This document shows, piece by piece, positions 9,228-16,552 of a DNA stretch of 64,000 nucleotides (the first letter of the stretch is position 1; each line of letters starts with the position of its first letter). This DNA is from Candidatus Electrothrix scaldis. Its GTDB lineage: Bacteria; Desulfobacterota; Desulfobulbia; Desulfobulbales; Desulfobulbaceae. Location of the stretch: positions 3,791,826 to 3,855,825 of the forward strand of contig CP138355.1 in the NCBI GenBank assembly GCA_033584155.1, read 5' to 3'. The position numbers were made by a program, and so were the translations under genes. The notes below the pieces were generated by a model, which ran no database searches, was not told the DNA's origin, and saw only the letters and a list, made by a program, of their open reading frames with translations.

Positions 9228-9587
9228 ATGAACAACATGATATGTTATAAAGAACACTTAGGTTCTGTGCATTACAGTGATGATGACCGGCTATTCTATG
9301 GAAAATTGGAATATATCAAAAGTCTGGTCAACTATGAAGGCACGGATGTTATCGGACTGCGACAGGCTTTTGAGGAAGCAGTTGATGATTACCTGGCCCT
9401 TTGCACAGAAGAAGGTCTGGAGCCGGAACGCCCTTTCAAGGGAAGTTTCAATGTACGGACAGGCTGCGACCTCCATCGCAGGGCGGCAATATATGCGCTA
9501 GAATGCGGCTCGAATCTGAACAAGGTTGTTACTGAGGCGTTGGAACAGTATCTGATGACGCATTCTCCATGCAGCGGCTCTGATTAA
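9228..9587 (+). CDS. hicB: HicB-family antitoxin-like protein (orphan)
   Basis: The 119-residue protein combines a HicB-like partial RNase H fold (SVHYSDDDRLFYGKLEYIKSL, then ALCTEEGLEPERPFKGSFNVR) with a C-terminal ribbon-helix-helix-like stretch (AIYALECGSNLNKVVTEALEQYL). In HicAB systems this protein neutralises the small HicA mRNA interferase and autoregulates. No HicA frame is adjacent: ppcA ends 9 bases upstream and a membrane protein follows. It is probably a solitary HicB homologue or a remnant. ATGs at 9228 and 9237 are both possible starts. Confidence 0.75.
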   Translation: MNNMICYKEHLGSVHYSDDDRLFYGKLEYIKSLVNYEGTDVIGLRQAFEEAVDDYLALCTEEGLEPERPFKGSFNVRTGCDLHRRAAIYALECGSNLNKVVTEALEQYLMTHSPCSGSD

Positions 9588-9612
9588 TTTGCCCCGCCTC
9601 AACCTTTCCCGA

Positions 9613-10167
9613 ATGAACAGACTCTTGTCATACCTCCAGCGCCGTTCGACCGGTAAAGCTGTCCTTGCCTTCTTCATCCCGGCAATGACCGTTTACTTCG
9701 TGATGATGCTGTATACCATTCCTCAGGTAGAGGCCCATGCGCAGGGAATGAAAATATTTGATCTTTCCCCCCTTGGTTATTCGTTCGAGTATGCAAACAA
9801 GTTGTTGCTGACCCTAGGGGAGGAGGGACGACAGAGTTATATGTACCGGCAACTGCCGCTCGATTTTCTCTATCCTGGGCTCTTTGCGATATCCTGCACC
9901 TTGCTTTTAACGTGGCTCTTCCTCAAGTCCAGGGAAGCCAGCTCCAAGGTGTTTTACCTTTGCCTTGTTCCCGCGTTCGCAGGTCTGTTTGATTATCTTG
10001 AGAATCTCTGTATCTTCTCTATTCTCTGGACCTATCCAACCCTATCAAAGACAAGTATCGCCCTCGCAAGCACGATGACTATTGAGAAAAGTACACTCAC
10101 GACCTGCTTCTTTGTGCTTTTACTTTGGGGTATAGCATCACTCTTCTTTCGTAGGCGTGACAAATGA
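9613..10167 (+). CDS. Four-helix membrane protein of unknown function
   Basis: About 184 residues from the ATG at 9613; a TTG at 9589 would add eight. Hydrophobic segments lie near AVLAFFIPAMTVYFVMMLY, FLYPGLFAISCTLLLTWLF, VFYLCLVPAFAGLFDYLEN and TTCFFVLLLWGIASLFF, with a basic RRRDK end. The layout resembles small four-helix inner-membrane proteins, but no family is assigned. No strong ribosome site is seen, so translation may be coupled. Its stop overlaps the start of the next gene (ATGA), implying a functional pair. Confidence 0.6.
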   Translation: MNRLLSYLQRRSTGKAVLAFFIPAMTVYFVMMLYTIPQVEAHAQGMKIFDLSPLGYSFEYANKLLLTLGEEGRQSYMYRQLPLDFLYPGLFAISCTLLLTWLFLKSREASSKVFYLCLVPAFAGLFDYLENLCIFSILWTYPTLSKTSIALASTMTIEKSTLTTCFFVLLLWGIASLFFRRRDK

Positions 10168-10928
10168 AGAACCAGTTTATTGTTCTCCTGTCACTTTTCC
10201 TCTGTCTGCCACCTTGCGTTTCAGCTGAGCAAAACATGGAGCATTCTCCTGAGGAGTACTCCAAACACATTGACGTGACCGAGCTTGATGCAACGCTACC
10301 TTCCACATCATTGCATGATTGGCTGAATGGGCTTGCAAAGGCATCAGAACGAGTTGCATGGGAGTTTAATGATTGCGGAGAGCAAACAGGTTCAGAAGCA
10401 GATAGAGGGCGCGATTTCCCAAAATGCCTTGAAGGGATTATAGAATCACCATCCCATGAGAAAGCCCTAAGCATACAGGTTTATGTGGGAACATGGCAAA
10501 GGGGATTTGTCGGCAAACCAAAGCTTGGTCTTATCTCTTACACCAAGCCTGGCCAGTCAACTGTGGAGGTTCAGGACCTCTCTTCCCTCAATGCCCTCTT
10601 GTCCACAGATACGGTTATTGGTAACGACTATCCTGTGTACTATGAACGAGCTCGCGAAAAAGACTATAGCCTCATCATTTTCACGAGTTCAAAGACATGC
10701 ATCTACCTTAACCGACTTACCCGCAAAGACAATACAACGTGGTTCTACTACGATGACGAAGCAACTTGGGGCTACTATCCTGGAGATAAAGACCAAACCT
10801 TTCATCTCTCACTATGGATAAAGACAACAAAATTCCGTTTTGATTACGTCACAAAAGGCTCAATGCTTGTTGAAGTTGATAAGGCTGGACCACAAGGACA
10901 ATATGTCCGCGTAAAGAATAACAGATAA
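10164..10928 (+). CDS. Secreted protein of unknown function
   Basis: This 254-residue protein has a clear signal peptide (FIVLLSLFLCLPPCVSA, cleavage near residue 21). The mature part is rich in Tyr and Asp, with no repeats and no recognised domain; Cys residues occur at FNDCGEQ, FPKCLEG and SKTCIYLN. It overlaps the preceding membrane protein gene by four bases, so the two are probably made together and may form an envelope complex. Confidence 0.6.
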   Translation: MKNQFIVLLSLFLCLPPCVSAEQNMEHSPEEYSKHIDVTELDATLPSTSLHDWLNGLAKASERVAWEFNDCGEQTGSEADRGRDFPKCLEGIIESPSHEKALSIQVYVGTWQRGFVGKPKLGLISYTKPGQSTVEVQDLSSLNALLSTDTVIGNDYPVYYERAREKDYSLIIFTSSKTCIYLNRLTRKDNTTWFYYDDEATWGYYPGDKDQTFHLSLWIKTTKFRFDYVTKGSMLVEVDKAGPQGQYVRVKNNR

Positions 10929-10965
10929 ACTTAGGACAACTTTTTATATACTTTCGGAATAACAA

Positions 10966-11304
10966 ATGGAATCTGCTATTTTTGGACTCCTATATTTTCC
11001 ATACAAGGCAAAGCTCGCAGAGCAACAGATTAATGAAGTAAATGAATACATAGCTTCACCACCCGATTATAAGGAGACTTTTGAGGAATGTCAGTATCAG
11101 TATGCTACACTTGGTATTGCTGCATGGGAATTGGCGGGCAAATTACGAAAACATGTAAATCTTCCTCAGCGTTCGTCGATAATCAATGGAGACTGGAATC
11201 CTATTAGTTCTATGGAATCCCGCAAGTCCGAAATAGAGTTGCAACGACGATCAAAGCGTACCAATATTCTCCCAATAATGACACCAACCACTCCCCAATG
11301 CTGA
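10966..11304 (+). CDS. Hypothetical protein ending at a rearrangement junction
   Basis: An unrecognised 112-residue frame, mostly helical and charged. Its stop TGA (11302-11304) lies inside the first codons of a truncated modB copy that starts at 11298, so the C terminus (around LPIMTPTTPQC) may be an artefact of the junction. It has no signal peptide and no clear ribosome site. Confidence 0.4.
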   Translation: MESAIFGLLYFPYKAKLAEQQINEVNEYIASPPDYKETFEECQYQYATLGIAAWELAGKLRKHVNLPQRSSIINGDWNPISSMESRKSEIELQRRSKRTNILPIMTPTTPQC

Positions 11305-11396
11305 ACCTATCCCCTGACGACGTCCAAGCCATAAAACTCTCCCTGCAGGTGGCCGTCACCGCGACGGTCGTTGCTCTGCTGCCCGGCTCCGCTGTG
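11298..11396 (+). pseudogene. Truncated, diverged copy of the modB 5' end
   Basis: Thirty-three codons (MLNLSPDDVQAIKLSLQVAV... to GSAV) align gaplessly with the start of the intact modB at 12116. They differ at about six residues and roughly one base in six. Similarity stops abruptly after GCTGTG, where the toxin-antitoxin region begins. The divergence is mostly silent or conservative, so this is not a fresh duplication. It is better explained as the remnant of a former modB left by a foreign segment carrying the TA pair and the present modBC, or as an old partial duplication. Confidence 0.85.
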
Positions 11397-11586
11397 CGGC
11401 TGCCGTGCAATCGGAGTCGGAGCATTGTGCCGAAGGGTTCTCCTGATCTGTCCGCCGAGGCAAAGGAAATCCCTCCTGTTCCCATTGCTTCAACTCTGCA
11501 ACCATTGCCCGGATGCTGTAGTTATGCTTTTTCGCGAATTCATCACGCAGACGGCGTGTTTCTTCAACAATAGGATCATTCCACAT
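11356..11586 (-). CDS. Antitoxin-like protein partner of the PIN toxin, with foreign C-terminal tail
   Basis: The first 45 residues (MWNDPIVEETRRLRDEFAKK... to FPLPRR) look like the small antitoxins that accompany PIN toxins. AGGAGG lies just upstream of the ATG. The remaining ~31 residues are low-complexity, and the last dozen plus the stop are antisense to the modB fragment, so the natural end of the gene seems to have been replaced at the junction. It overlaps the end of the toxin gene by 11 bases. The toxin-first order is opposite to most VapBC operons. Confidence 0.65.
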   Translation of the reverse strand: MWNDPIVEETRRLRDEFAKKHNYSIRAMVAELKQWEQEGFPLPRRTDQENPSAQCSDSDCTAAAQRSRAAEQRPSR

Positions 11587-12064
11587 GATTTCTTCCTCCT
11601 GTCAATTCTTCAGGGGTGCAAAGGATGGGCGGCTCGAAACCGTATTCGCGGCAGACATGCTCAATGAGCGGACGCTTGACCGCATTCGCAATATGCTTGC
11701 AGTTCCAAGTGAGCAGAAAATCAAGACGATGGTAGGCGGCAATGGCGATATGCAATGCGTCTGCCGCCGCCTTTTCCGGAAGTGCCGCCTGCCGAATCAG
11801 AAATTCAGATAACTCTTCAGCTTCCGGTGTAATATCAACCAGAGGAATGCCCCGCAGCCATTGCAATCGGGCCGAAGCTGCTGTAGTATCTCCGGCACTG
11901 GCCTCTTTGAGAACCAAAGCGGAGACGTAAACGGAAAAGTCTTCCCGTTCAGCACTCCACCAGTCATGCGTAAGCTGCTGATGACCTGCTGCGATGAGGT
12001 CACGGCTGGGCCAGGACGCCAGATAGCTGATGATACTTGTTTCAATATAAACCGTTTTACTCAT
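11576..12064 (-). CDS. PIN-domain toxin (VapC-like)
   Basis: A PIN-fold ribonuclease of about 162 residues. The start is the ATG at 12064 (MSKTVYIETSIISYL). Acidic PIN residues are visible: the first in the ETS block (Asp replaced by Glu), the mid-protein Glu of LKEAS, and ADALHIAIAAYHRLDFLLTWN with its Asp and catalytic-site WN. This DALH...LLTWN pattern is typical of the PIN subfamily annotated as VapC or DNA-binding PIN proteins. It likely cleaves RNA when free of its partner. Confidence 0.8.
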   Translation of the reverse strand: MSKTVYIETSIISYLASWPSRDLIAAGHQQLTHDWWSAEREDFSVYVSALVLKEASAGDTTAASARLQWLRGIPLVDITPEAEELSEFLIRQAALPEKAAADALHIAIAAYHRLDFLLTWNCKHIANAVKRPLIEHVCREYGFEPPILCTPEELTGGRNHVE

Positions 12065-12115
12065 AGTTACAGGATAACATCGCCCTTTGTTATTCACAAT
12101 TAAAAAACGTATAAC

Positions 12116-12796
12116 ATGCTCAACCTATCCCCCGACGACATCCAAGCTATTAAACTCTCCATGCAAGTGGCCGTCACCGCGACGATCATTGCCCTGCCGC
12201 CCGGCTTTGCCGTGGCCTATCTCCTGGCCCTGAGTAATATGCGCGGCAAGGCCCTGCTGGAGGGTGTGATTAACCTGCCCCTGGTCCTGCCTCCAGTGGT
12301 GACCGGTTATCTCCTCCTCCTGCTCTTTGGTCGGAACGGCTGGCTGGGCAAACTTTTCGGCCTCTTTGATATCCGTATCATCTTCACCCTGCGTGGGGCG
12401 GTGATCGCCTCGGCAGTGGTAGGTTTCCCCTTGCTGGTCCGCTCCATCCGCATCGGCATGGAGGGCATTGACCGCCAGTACATCCAGGCCTCCCGAACCC
12501 TGGGCGCGAAATGGTGGGATACCCTGTTCACTATCACTGTGCCCCTGTGCAGCCGGGCCATACTTGCCGGAATGACCCTGATGTTTGCCCGCAGCCTGGG
12601 TGAGTTCGGCGCCACCATCGTGCTGGCAGGAAATATCCCCGGTATCACTCAGACCATCCCCCTGGCTATCTACGAGTACACCAGCACGCCGGGCGGCGAC
12701 AGCATGGCTCTGTCCCTCTGCCTGATCTCCATCCTGCTCTCCTTTGCCGTGTTGCTCATCGGCGAGGCAGCCAACCGCACCCTGGCAAGGAGGTAG
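12116..12796 (+). CDS. modB: Molybdate ABC transporter permease
   Basis: ModB forms the membrane channel for molybdate. The 226-residue protein has about five membrane spans. The EAA-type cytoplasmic loop (DRQYIQASRTLGAKWWDTLFTI) docks to ModC, and LGEFGATIVLAGNIPG is diagnostic of ModB. No good ribosome site precedes the ATG, and the upstream DNA belongs to the toxin-antitoxin insert, so its native promoter may be lost or supplied by that insert. modC follows after 3 bases. Confidence 0.95.
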   Translation: MLNLSPDDIQAIKLSMQVAVTATIIALPPGFAVAYLLALSNMRGKALLEGVINLPLVLPPVVTGYLLLLLFGRNGWLGKLFGLFDIRIIFTLRGAVIASAVVGFPLLVRSIRIGMEGIDRQYIQASRTLGAKWWDTLFTITVPLCSRAILAGMTLMFARSLGEFGATIVLAGNIPGITQTIPLAIYEYTSTPGGDSMALSLCLISILLSFAVLLIGEAANRTLARR

Positions 12797-12799
12797 CCC

Positions 12800-13864
12800 A
12801 TGTTTCTCGAAGTAAATGTGACCAAGAACTTCCCCGGCATCACCTGTCATGCCGCCTTTTCCCTGGACAACAAACAATGCGGGGTCTTCGGCCCCTCGGG
12901 CAGTGGCAAATCCACCCTCATGCATATGCTGGCCGGGCTGCTGGAGCCGGATAGCGGCTTTATCCGCCTCAACGGGCGCACCCTGTTTGATCATGAGCAG
13001 AAGATCAGCCTGCCGCCGGATCAACGCCGGGTGGGCGTGGTGTTTCAGCATGCCCATCTTTTCCCACACATGAGTGTAAAGCGAAACCTATTCTACGGCA
13101 TGAATCGCCTACCCAAGGAGGAGCGCACTATTGCCCCGGATCATCTGATCAGGGTTCTGCAAATCGACAAGCTGCTGTCCCGCAACGTGACCAAACTCTC
13201 CGGCGGGGAGCGCCAACGGGTGGCCCTGGGCCGTACTATCCTGGCCAATCCCCAGCTCATCCTGCTGGACGAACCACTCTCAGGTCTGGACGGCACCCTG
13301 AAATATCAGATCATCCCCCAGCTCCAACAGGTCTTTGCCGAGTTTTCCATCCCCATGCTCTTTATCAGCCACAGTCTTCAGGAGCTGCGCATGATGACTA
13401 AGGAGGTTCTGGTCATGCGGCAGGGTAAGCTGGAGCAGCAGCTGGCCACGGAGGAACTTGCCCGCACCAGCTTCGGTACTGGTGGCCAAGGCTACACCAA
13501 TCTCCTTCATCTGGATGATATGGAAGATCTGGGAAAGCTGCTCAGCTGTCGCTGGGGAGAGGTATCTATGATGCTGGTCAAAGCACCAGATCAACGTCCG
13601 GGTGAATTCTCTCTGAACGGACGTGATATCCTCTTATTCAAAAAACATCCCGAGGCCTCCAGTGCCCGTAATATGCTTTCCTGCACCGTGCGCCGGACCT
13701 ATGAGACGGATTGGTTGGTAGGGGTTGAGCTGGAATGTCAGGGCTGTCAGGGCCAGAGCCTGATCGCCGAGATCGTCCCGCAATCCGTGGATGAGCTGGA
13801 TATCCGGCCCGGAAGTGAGGTGGTTGCCGTGTTTAAGGCCTCGGCTTTTCGGCGCTTGTATTGA
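12800..13864 (+). CDS. modC: Molybdate ABC transporter ATP-binding protein
   Basis: ModC powers molybdate import. The 354 residues carry Walker A GPSGSGKST (31-39), Q-loop VVFQHAHLFPH, signature LSGGERQR, Walker B LILLDEPLSGLD and the H-loop ISHS. A C-terminal TOBE/Mop domain from about residue 285 binds oxyanion for feedback inhibition. AAGGAGG overlaps the modB stop and serves as ribosome site, so the two genes are tightly coupled. Confidence 0.96.
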   Translation: MFLEVNVTKNFPGITCHAAFSLDNKQCGVFGPSGSGKSTLMHMLAGLLEPDSGFIRLNGRTLFDHEQKISLPPDQRRVGVVFQHAHLFPHMSVKRNLFYGMNRLPKEERTIAPDHLIRVLQIDKLLSRNVTKLSGGERQRVALGRTILANPQLILLDEPLSGLDGTLKYQIIPQLQQVFAEFSIPMLFISHSLQELRMMTKEVLVMRQGKLEQQLATEELARTSFGTGGQGYTNLLHLDDMEDLGKLLSCRWGEVSMMLVKAPDQRPGEFSLNGRDILLFKKHPEASSARNMLSCTVRRTYETDWLVGVELECQGCQGQSLIAEIVPQSVDELDIRPGSEVVAVFKASAFRRLY

Positions 13865-13999
13865 TCCAGATGCTGCGCTACTACGCTATTGAAAGAAGGG
13901 GGCTCTTGACAGGAGCGCATCCCTCATCAAGAGCACTCAGCGCTGGCTCTTACACTCGTTACAGCAGGAACAAGTCCCACATTTCTTTCTGCTGGCGAC
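13865..13999. other. Convergent gap between modC and the TRAP gene
   Basis: GCTCTTGA (13902-13909) and TCAAGAGC (13927-13934) form an 8-bp stem with a 17-nt loop. It could help end transcription from either side, but there is no T run. Nothing else is evident. Confidence 0.35.
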
Positions 14000-15076
14000 C
14001 TACTTTTCCAACTCCATACTGGTTTTCAGGTAGTTATAGTCAGAAATCACGGTCCATTCCCGGACCTTTTTCATAAAGGTCCGTTGTGAGGCCAGGATTT
14101 CCTTGAACAGGGGATCGCTACTGGCATAGCCCTCCAGAACCTCGTCGGTGGCTTTTTTCATGGCCTTGAGCACCGGCTGGGGAAAAGTCTTGACCTTGAT
14201 ATCAGGATACTCGCTCTTCATCTTATCCCAGGCCTCAGCACTTTCCGCATAATTCTCATAATACATATCAGCGGCAGCAGCCTTCATAGCTGTCTGGAGC
14301 ATGGCTTGATACTCGGGCGGGAGTTTTTTATAGGCTCGTTTATTGATGAGAAATTGCATCTCCGAGGCAGGTTCATGCCAGCCGGTGTAATAATATGGGG
14401 CCACCTTGTGAAAGCCCATTCGAATATCCATGCCCGGCCCCACCCATTCCAGGGCATCAATGGTGCCACGATCCAGGGAGGTATAGAGCTCGCCTGCGGG
14501 GATATTGGTGACATTCACGCCCAGCTTAGCAAAGACCTCGCCAGCCAGACCGGGAATCCGCATCTTGAGGCCCTTCAGATCATCCAGGGAATTGATCTCC
14601 TTTTTAAACCAGCCGCCCATCTGCACCCCGGTGTTGCCGCCTGGATAGCACAGTACCTTGAAGCGGTCATAGACTTGCTGCATGTACTTCATGCCGTCTC
14701 CATAATAGAACCAGGCATACTGCTCAGCCGTGGTCATGCCAAAGGGCACGGTGGTGAAAAAGATCGTATTGATATCCTTGCCCTTCCAGTAATAGGAGCC
14801 GCTATGGCCCATCTGGTACTGTCCGCCCTTAACCATATCCAGGACCGCCAGCGGCGCTTTATGCTTTTCCTTGCCTTCGACACGGATAGTGAATTTTCCA
14901 CCGCTCATTTCCTCGACCATCTTGGCCACCTGCATTGGGGGCGAGGCCAGCGGAGTCAGGTTTGAGGGCCAGGTTTCTGCCAGTTTCCAGCGTACGGTTT
15001 TGGCAGCCAGGGCTGGATGGCCTGTTGTGGTGATGAGCAGGGTTGCTGCCAGTGCAATTTTCAGGATGAATTTCAT
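14000..15076 (-). CDS. TRAP transporter solute-binding protein (DctP family)
   Basis: A periplasmic binding protein for an organic acid taken up by a tripartite ATP-independent transporter. It has 358 residues with a signal peptide cleaved near ALA24. Family motifs are KLAETWPSNLTPLASPP, the ligand-carboxylate Arg segment LKGLKMRIPGLAGEVFAKLGV and TSLDRGTIDALEWVGPG. The LAETWP opening and WVGP segment resemble TakP-like alpha-keto acid or lactate binders, but substrate is not certain. No DctQ or DctM permease gene lies beside it, so its partners must be elsewhere. Confidence 0.92.
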   Translation of the reverse strand: MKFILKIALAATLLITTTGHPALAAKTVRWKLAETWPSNLTPLASPPMQVAKMVEEMSGGKFTIRVEGKEKHKAPLAVLDMVKGGQYQMGHSGSYYWKGKDINTIFFTTVPFGMTTAEQYAWFYYGDGMKYMQQVYDRFKVLCYPGGNTGVQMGGWFKKEINSLDDLKGLKMRIPGLAGEVFAKLGVNVTNIPAGELYTSLDRGTIDALEWVGPGMDIRMGFHKVAPYYYTGWHEPASEMQFLINKRAYKKLPPEYQAMLQTAMKAAAADMYYENYAESAEAWDKMKSEYPDIKVKTFPQPVLKAMKKATDEVLEGYASSDPLFKEILASQRTFMKKVREWTVISDYNYLKTSMELEK

Positions 15077-15166
15077 GGTACCTCCTCTTTTTTCTTCAAA
15101 TAACGATCTGGACTATGATGAAAATGCAGGCCCTATCATAGGCTGAAATCAACATTTCTGGTACCT

Positions 15167-15203
15167 AAAAAAACTAAGGGCGATCAAGAAGATCGCCCTT
15201 AGT
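15167..15203 (-). terminator. Strong intrinsic terminator, minus strand
   Basis: A perfect 13-bp stem (15173-15185 with 15191-15203) with a 5-nt loop is followed, reading leftward on the minus strand, by seven T. It would end transcripts coming from the RelE/Phd and RT-fragment side before they reach the TRAP gene. Confidence 0.8.
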
Positions 15204-15239
15204 CCATCGTAACCCGTTTGAAAATGGTCAAACCTGCCT

Positions 15240-15390
15240 ATCAATCTCCCGCTGTGGCGGGATGAAGGGCGATTCGCCGCCCCTACAACCCCGTTATAAT
15301 ACGGGAAATAATGTAGGGGCAGACCCGCGTGTCTGCTCTGTAACCTCCCTGCTGCGGTGCATAAAGGGGCGACCGCCGGTCGCCCCTACG
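15240..15390. repeat. Cluster of GTAGGGGC-type palindromic repeats
   Basis: Several short palindromes lie in tandem, the clearest with 9-bp arms at 15366-15374 and 15378-15386 (GGGGCGACC / GGTCGCCCC). Similar palindromes occur at 16226-16351, 23710-23731 and near 63806. They resemble REP/MITE-like dispersed elements. No coding content is seen here. Confidence 0.7.
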
Positions 15391-15426
15391 TCGTAACCCC
15401 GTTCCAAAACCGGTCAAGTCCACAAC
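15391..15426. repeat. 36-bp direct repeat, left copy, flanking RelE/Phd
   Basis: The sequence beginning TCGTAACCCCGTTCCAAAAC is repeated at 16352-16387 in the same orientation with one mismatch. The two copies bracket the toxin-antitoxin module and each follows a GGGGC palindrome. Confidence 0.85.
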
Positions 15427-15469
15427 AGCACCCTTTTTTCGCCTAATGAAATCAAGCAACCTATTGATA

Positions 15470-15586
15470 TCAAAATATTTTCAGCGATCCACCTCCTTTT
15501 TTTCTCCGATCCGCCCGAACCTTGTACCAGGCCTGGAGCAGGTTGCTGTCAGTCAGCACCTGTTTGATGATGTACGGGTTTTCCAT
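15470..15586 (-). pseudogene. Possible reverse-transcriptase N-terminal fragment
   Basis: A 38-residue frame (MENPYIIKQVLTDSNLLQAW... then YKVRADRRKKGGG) resembles the opening of bacterial reverse transcriptases (xxLLxAWxKVRANRGxxGVDG) and then goes out of register and stops. It differs from the N terminus of the group II RT at 22662, so it is not a piece of that gene. It starts 24 bases after the RelE stop and is followed by palindromic repeats. The match is short. Confidence 0.35.
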
Positions 15587-15609
15587 GCAGATCTCCCGTG
15601 TGAGTGGTT

Positions 15610-15894
15610 TCAGAGTCGTCCGGCAGCTGCGTCGTATATCTCCTTATCCCGGCGGGGGCCGACTGCCAGCACGTACACGGTCACGGTTGTTTCTGTCACT
15701 TGATACACAACCCGGTAATCCCCGATACGCAATTTCCGAAATACGGACAGATTACCGGAAAGCGGCGCTCCGAACTGTAAAGGAGCAGTGACCAGCTTTT
15801 TGCTGATGGCTTTCAGGATACGCCGGGCAGCGGCAGGCCCGACCCGGTGCAGATCGTCCTCCACTCCGGGATGATAGGTAACATACCAACTCAT
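15610..15894 (-). CDS. RelE/ParE-family toxin
   Basis: A 94-residue RelE-fold toxin, by family likely a ribosome-dependent mRNA interferase or gyrase poison. Visible features are VTYHPGVEDDLHRV, ARRILKAISKKLVTAPLQFGAPL and the C-terminal core FRKLRIGDYRVVYQVTETTVTVYVLAVGPRRDKEIY with its basic residues. Its start overlaps the antitoxin stop by four bases. Confidence 0.88.
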   Translation of the reverse strand: MSWYVTYHPGVEDDLHRVGPAAARRILKAISKKLVTAPLQFGAPLSGNLSVFRKLRIGDYRVVYQVTETTVTVYVLAVGPRRDKEIYDAAAGRL

Positions 15895-16160
15895 GTCTTG
15901 AATTTCTTCAGCATCTCCTCGTGAGAAAGAGCTGTCTCCGGCCTGAAGGTCTGTGACCGGGCAAGGGCGAGAGCACCGAGACGCAGATCCTCCAGCTCTT
16001 CCTCCAGAGCCTGGTAGGCTTCAAAAGAGAGAAGAACCGCTTTGGGGGCGTTATTTTTCAGGATAATCAGTTTGTCTTTTTCCCCCTGTTCCAGGGAATC
16101 GAGAGCAGCGGCTGTTTTTTTGGCCAGAGCTGTGGCGGAAAGATAGTCAGTAGCAGACAT
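15891..16160 (-). CDS. Phd/YefM-family antitoxin
   Basis: An antitoxin of 89 residues from the ATG at 16160, which has GGAGG upstream. The N-terminal DNA-binding part (SATALAKKTAAALDSLEQGEKDKLIILKNNAPKAVLLS) is Phd/YefM-like, and the acidic C terminus should wrap the RelE toxin. The pair is complete and sits between two copies of a 36-bp direct repeat. Confidence 0.85.
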   Translation of the reverse strand: MSATDYLSATALAKKTAAALDSLEQGEKDKLIILKNNAPKAVLLSFEAYQALEEELEDLRLGALALARSQTFRPETALSHEEMLKKFKT

Positions 16161-16225
16161 AGGCGGATCCTCCAAGGGTAATGCACAATCATGCGTATAA
16201 TTATATGCATTGTAGCGCAACAATT

Positions 16226-16351
16226 CGAGCCGGTCAAGCCTGCCCTGTCAATCTCGCGTTGCGGCGGCATAAAGGGCGACCGCCGGTCTCCCCTGCCAAC
16301 CCGTTGTCATTCGAAAATATGAAGGGCACGGCGCGCCGTGCCCCTACGAAG
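16226..16351. repeat. GGGGC-type palindromic repeats, right cluster
   Basis: Includes a perfect 20-bp palindrome at 16324-16343 (GGGCACGGCGCGCCGTGCCC) followed by CCTACG, and an imperfect GGGCGACCGCCGGTC stem just before it. This is the same family as 15240-15390, positioned on the other side of RelE/Phd. Confidence 0.75.
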
Positions 16352-16387
16352 TCGTAACCCCGTTCCAAAACCGGTCAAGCCCACAAC
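16352..16387. repeat. 36-bp direct repeat, right copy
   Basis: Matches 15391-15426 at 35 of 36 positions (C for T at position 29). See the left copy. Confidence 0.85.
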
Positions 16388-16516
16388 CTGAAAAGGAAAA
16401 CGGGATGTTTGTTGTCGAGGGGTACAGCCTGATCACCTGCTCTTTGCTGTACGGCCTGTCGTACAGTTCCTTAGTCAAATCGGGTCAGAGGGAGCCGAAG
16501 CTCCCGTCTGCCCACA

Positions 16517-16546
16517 GAACCGTGCGTACGGGTCCGTACACGGCTC
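16517..16546 (-). ncRNA. Group II intron domain V
   Basis: Minus-strand GAGCCGTG pairs with CACGGTTC around a short distal hairpin and a two-base bulge. This is the catalytic domain V layout, at 30 nt slightly shorter than the usual 34. It lies just downstream of the maturase stop and about 40 bases before the intron end, as expected, with a domain VI-like hairpin (GGGAGC...GCTCCC) following. Confidence 0.8.
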
Positions 16547-16552
16547 CTCATG

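Noticed and set aside
12125-13069. Long minus-strand frame of 314 codons across modB and modC
   Set aside because: Antisense to two firmly identified genes; the His/Gln/Gly-rich translation is typical of a GC-biased shadow.
15240-16387. Possible CRISPR array from repeated GGGGC palindromes
   Set aside because: Repeat units differ in sequence and spacing and there are no regular spacers; they are REP/MITE-like.
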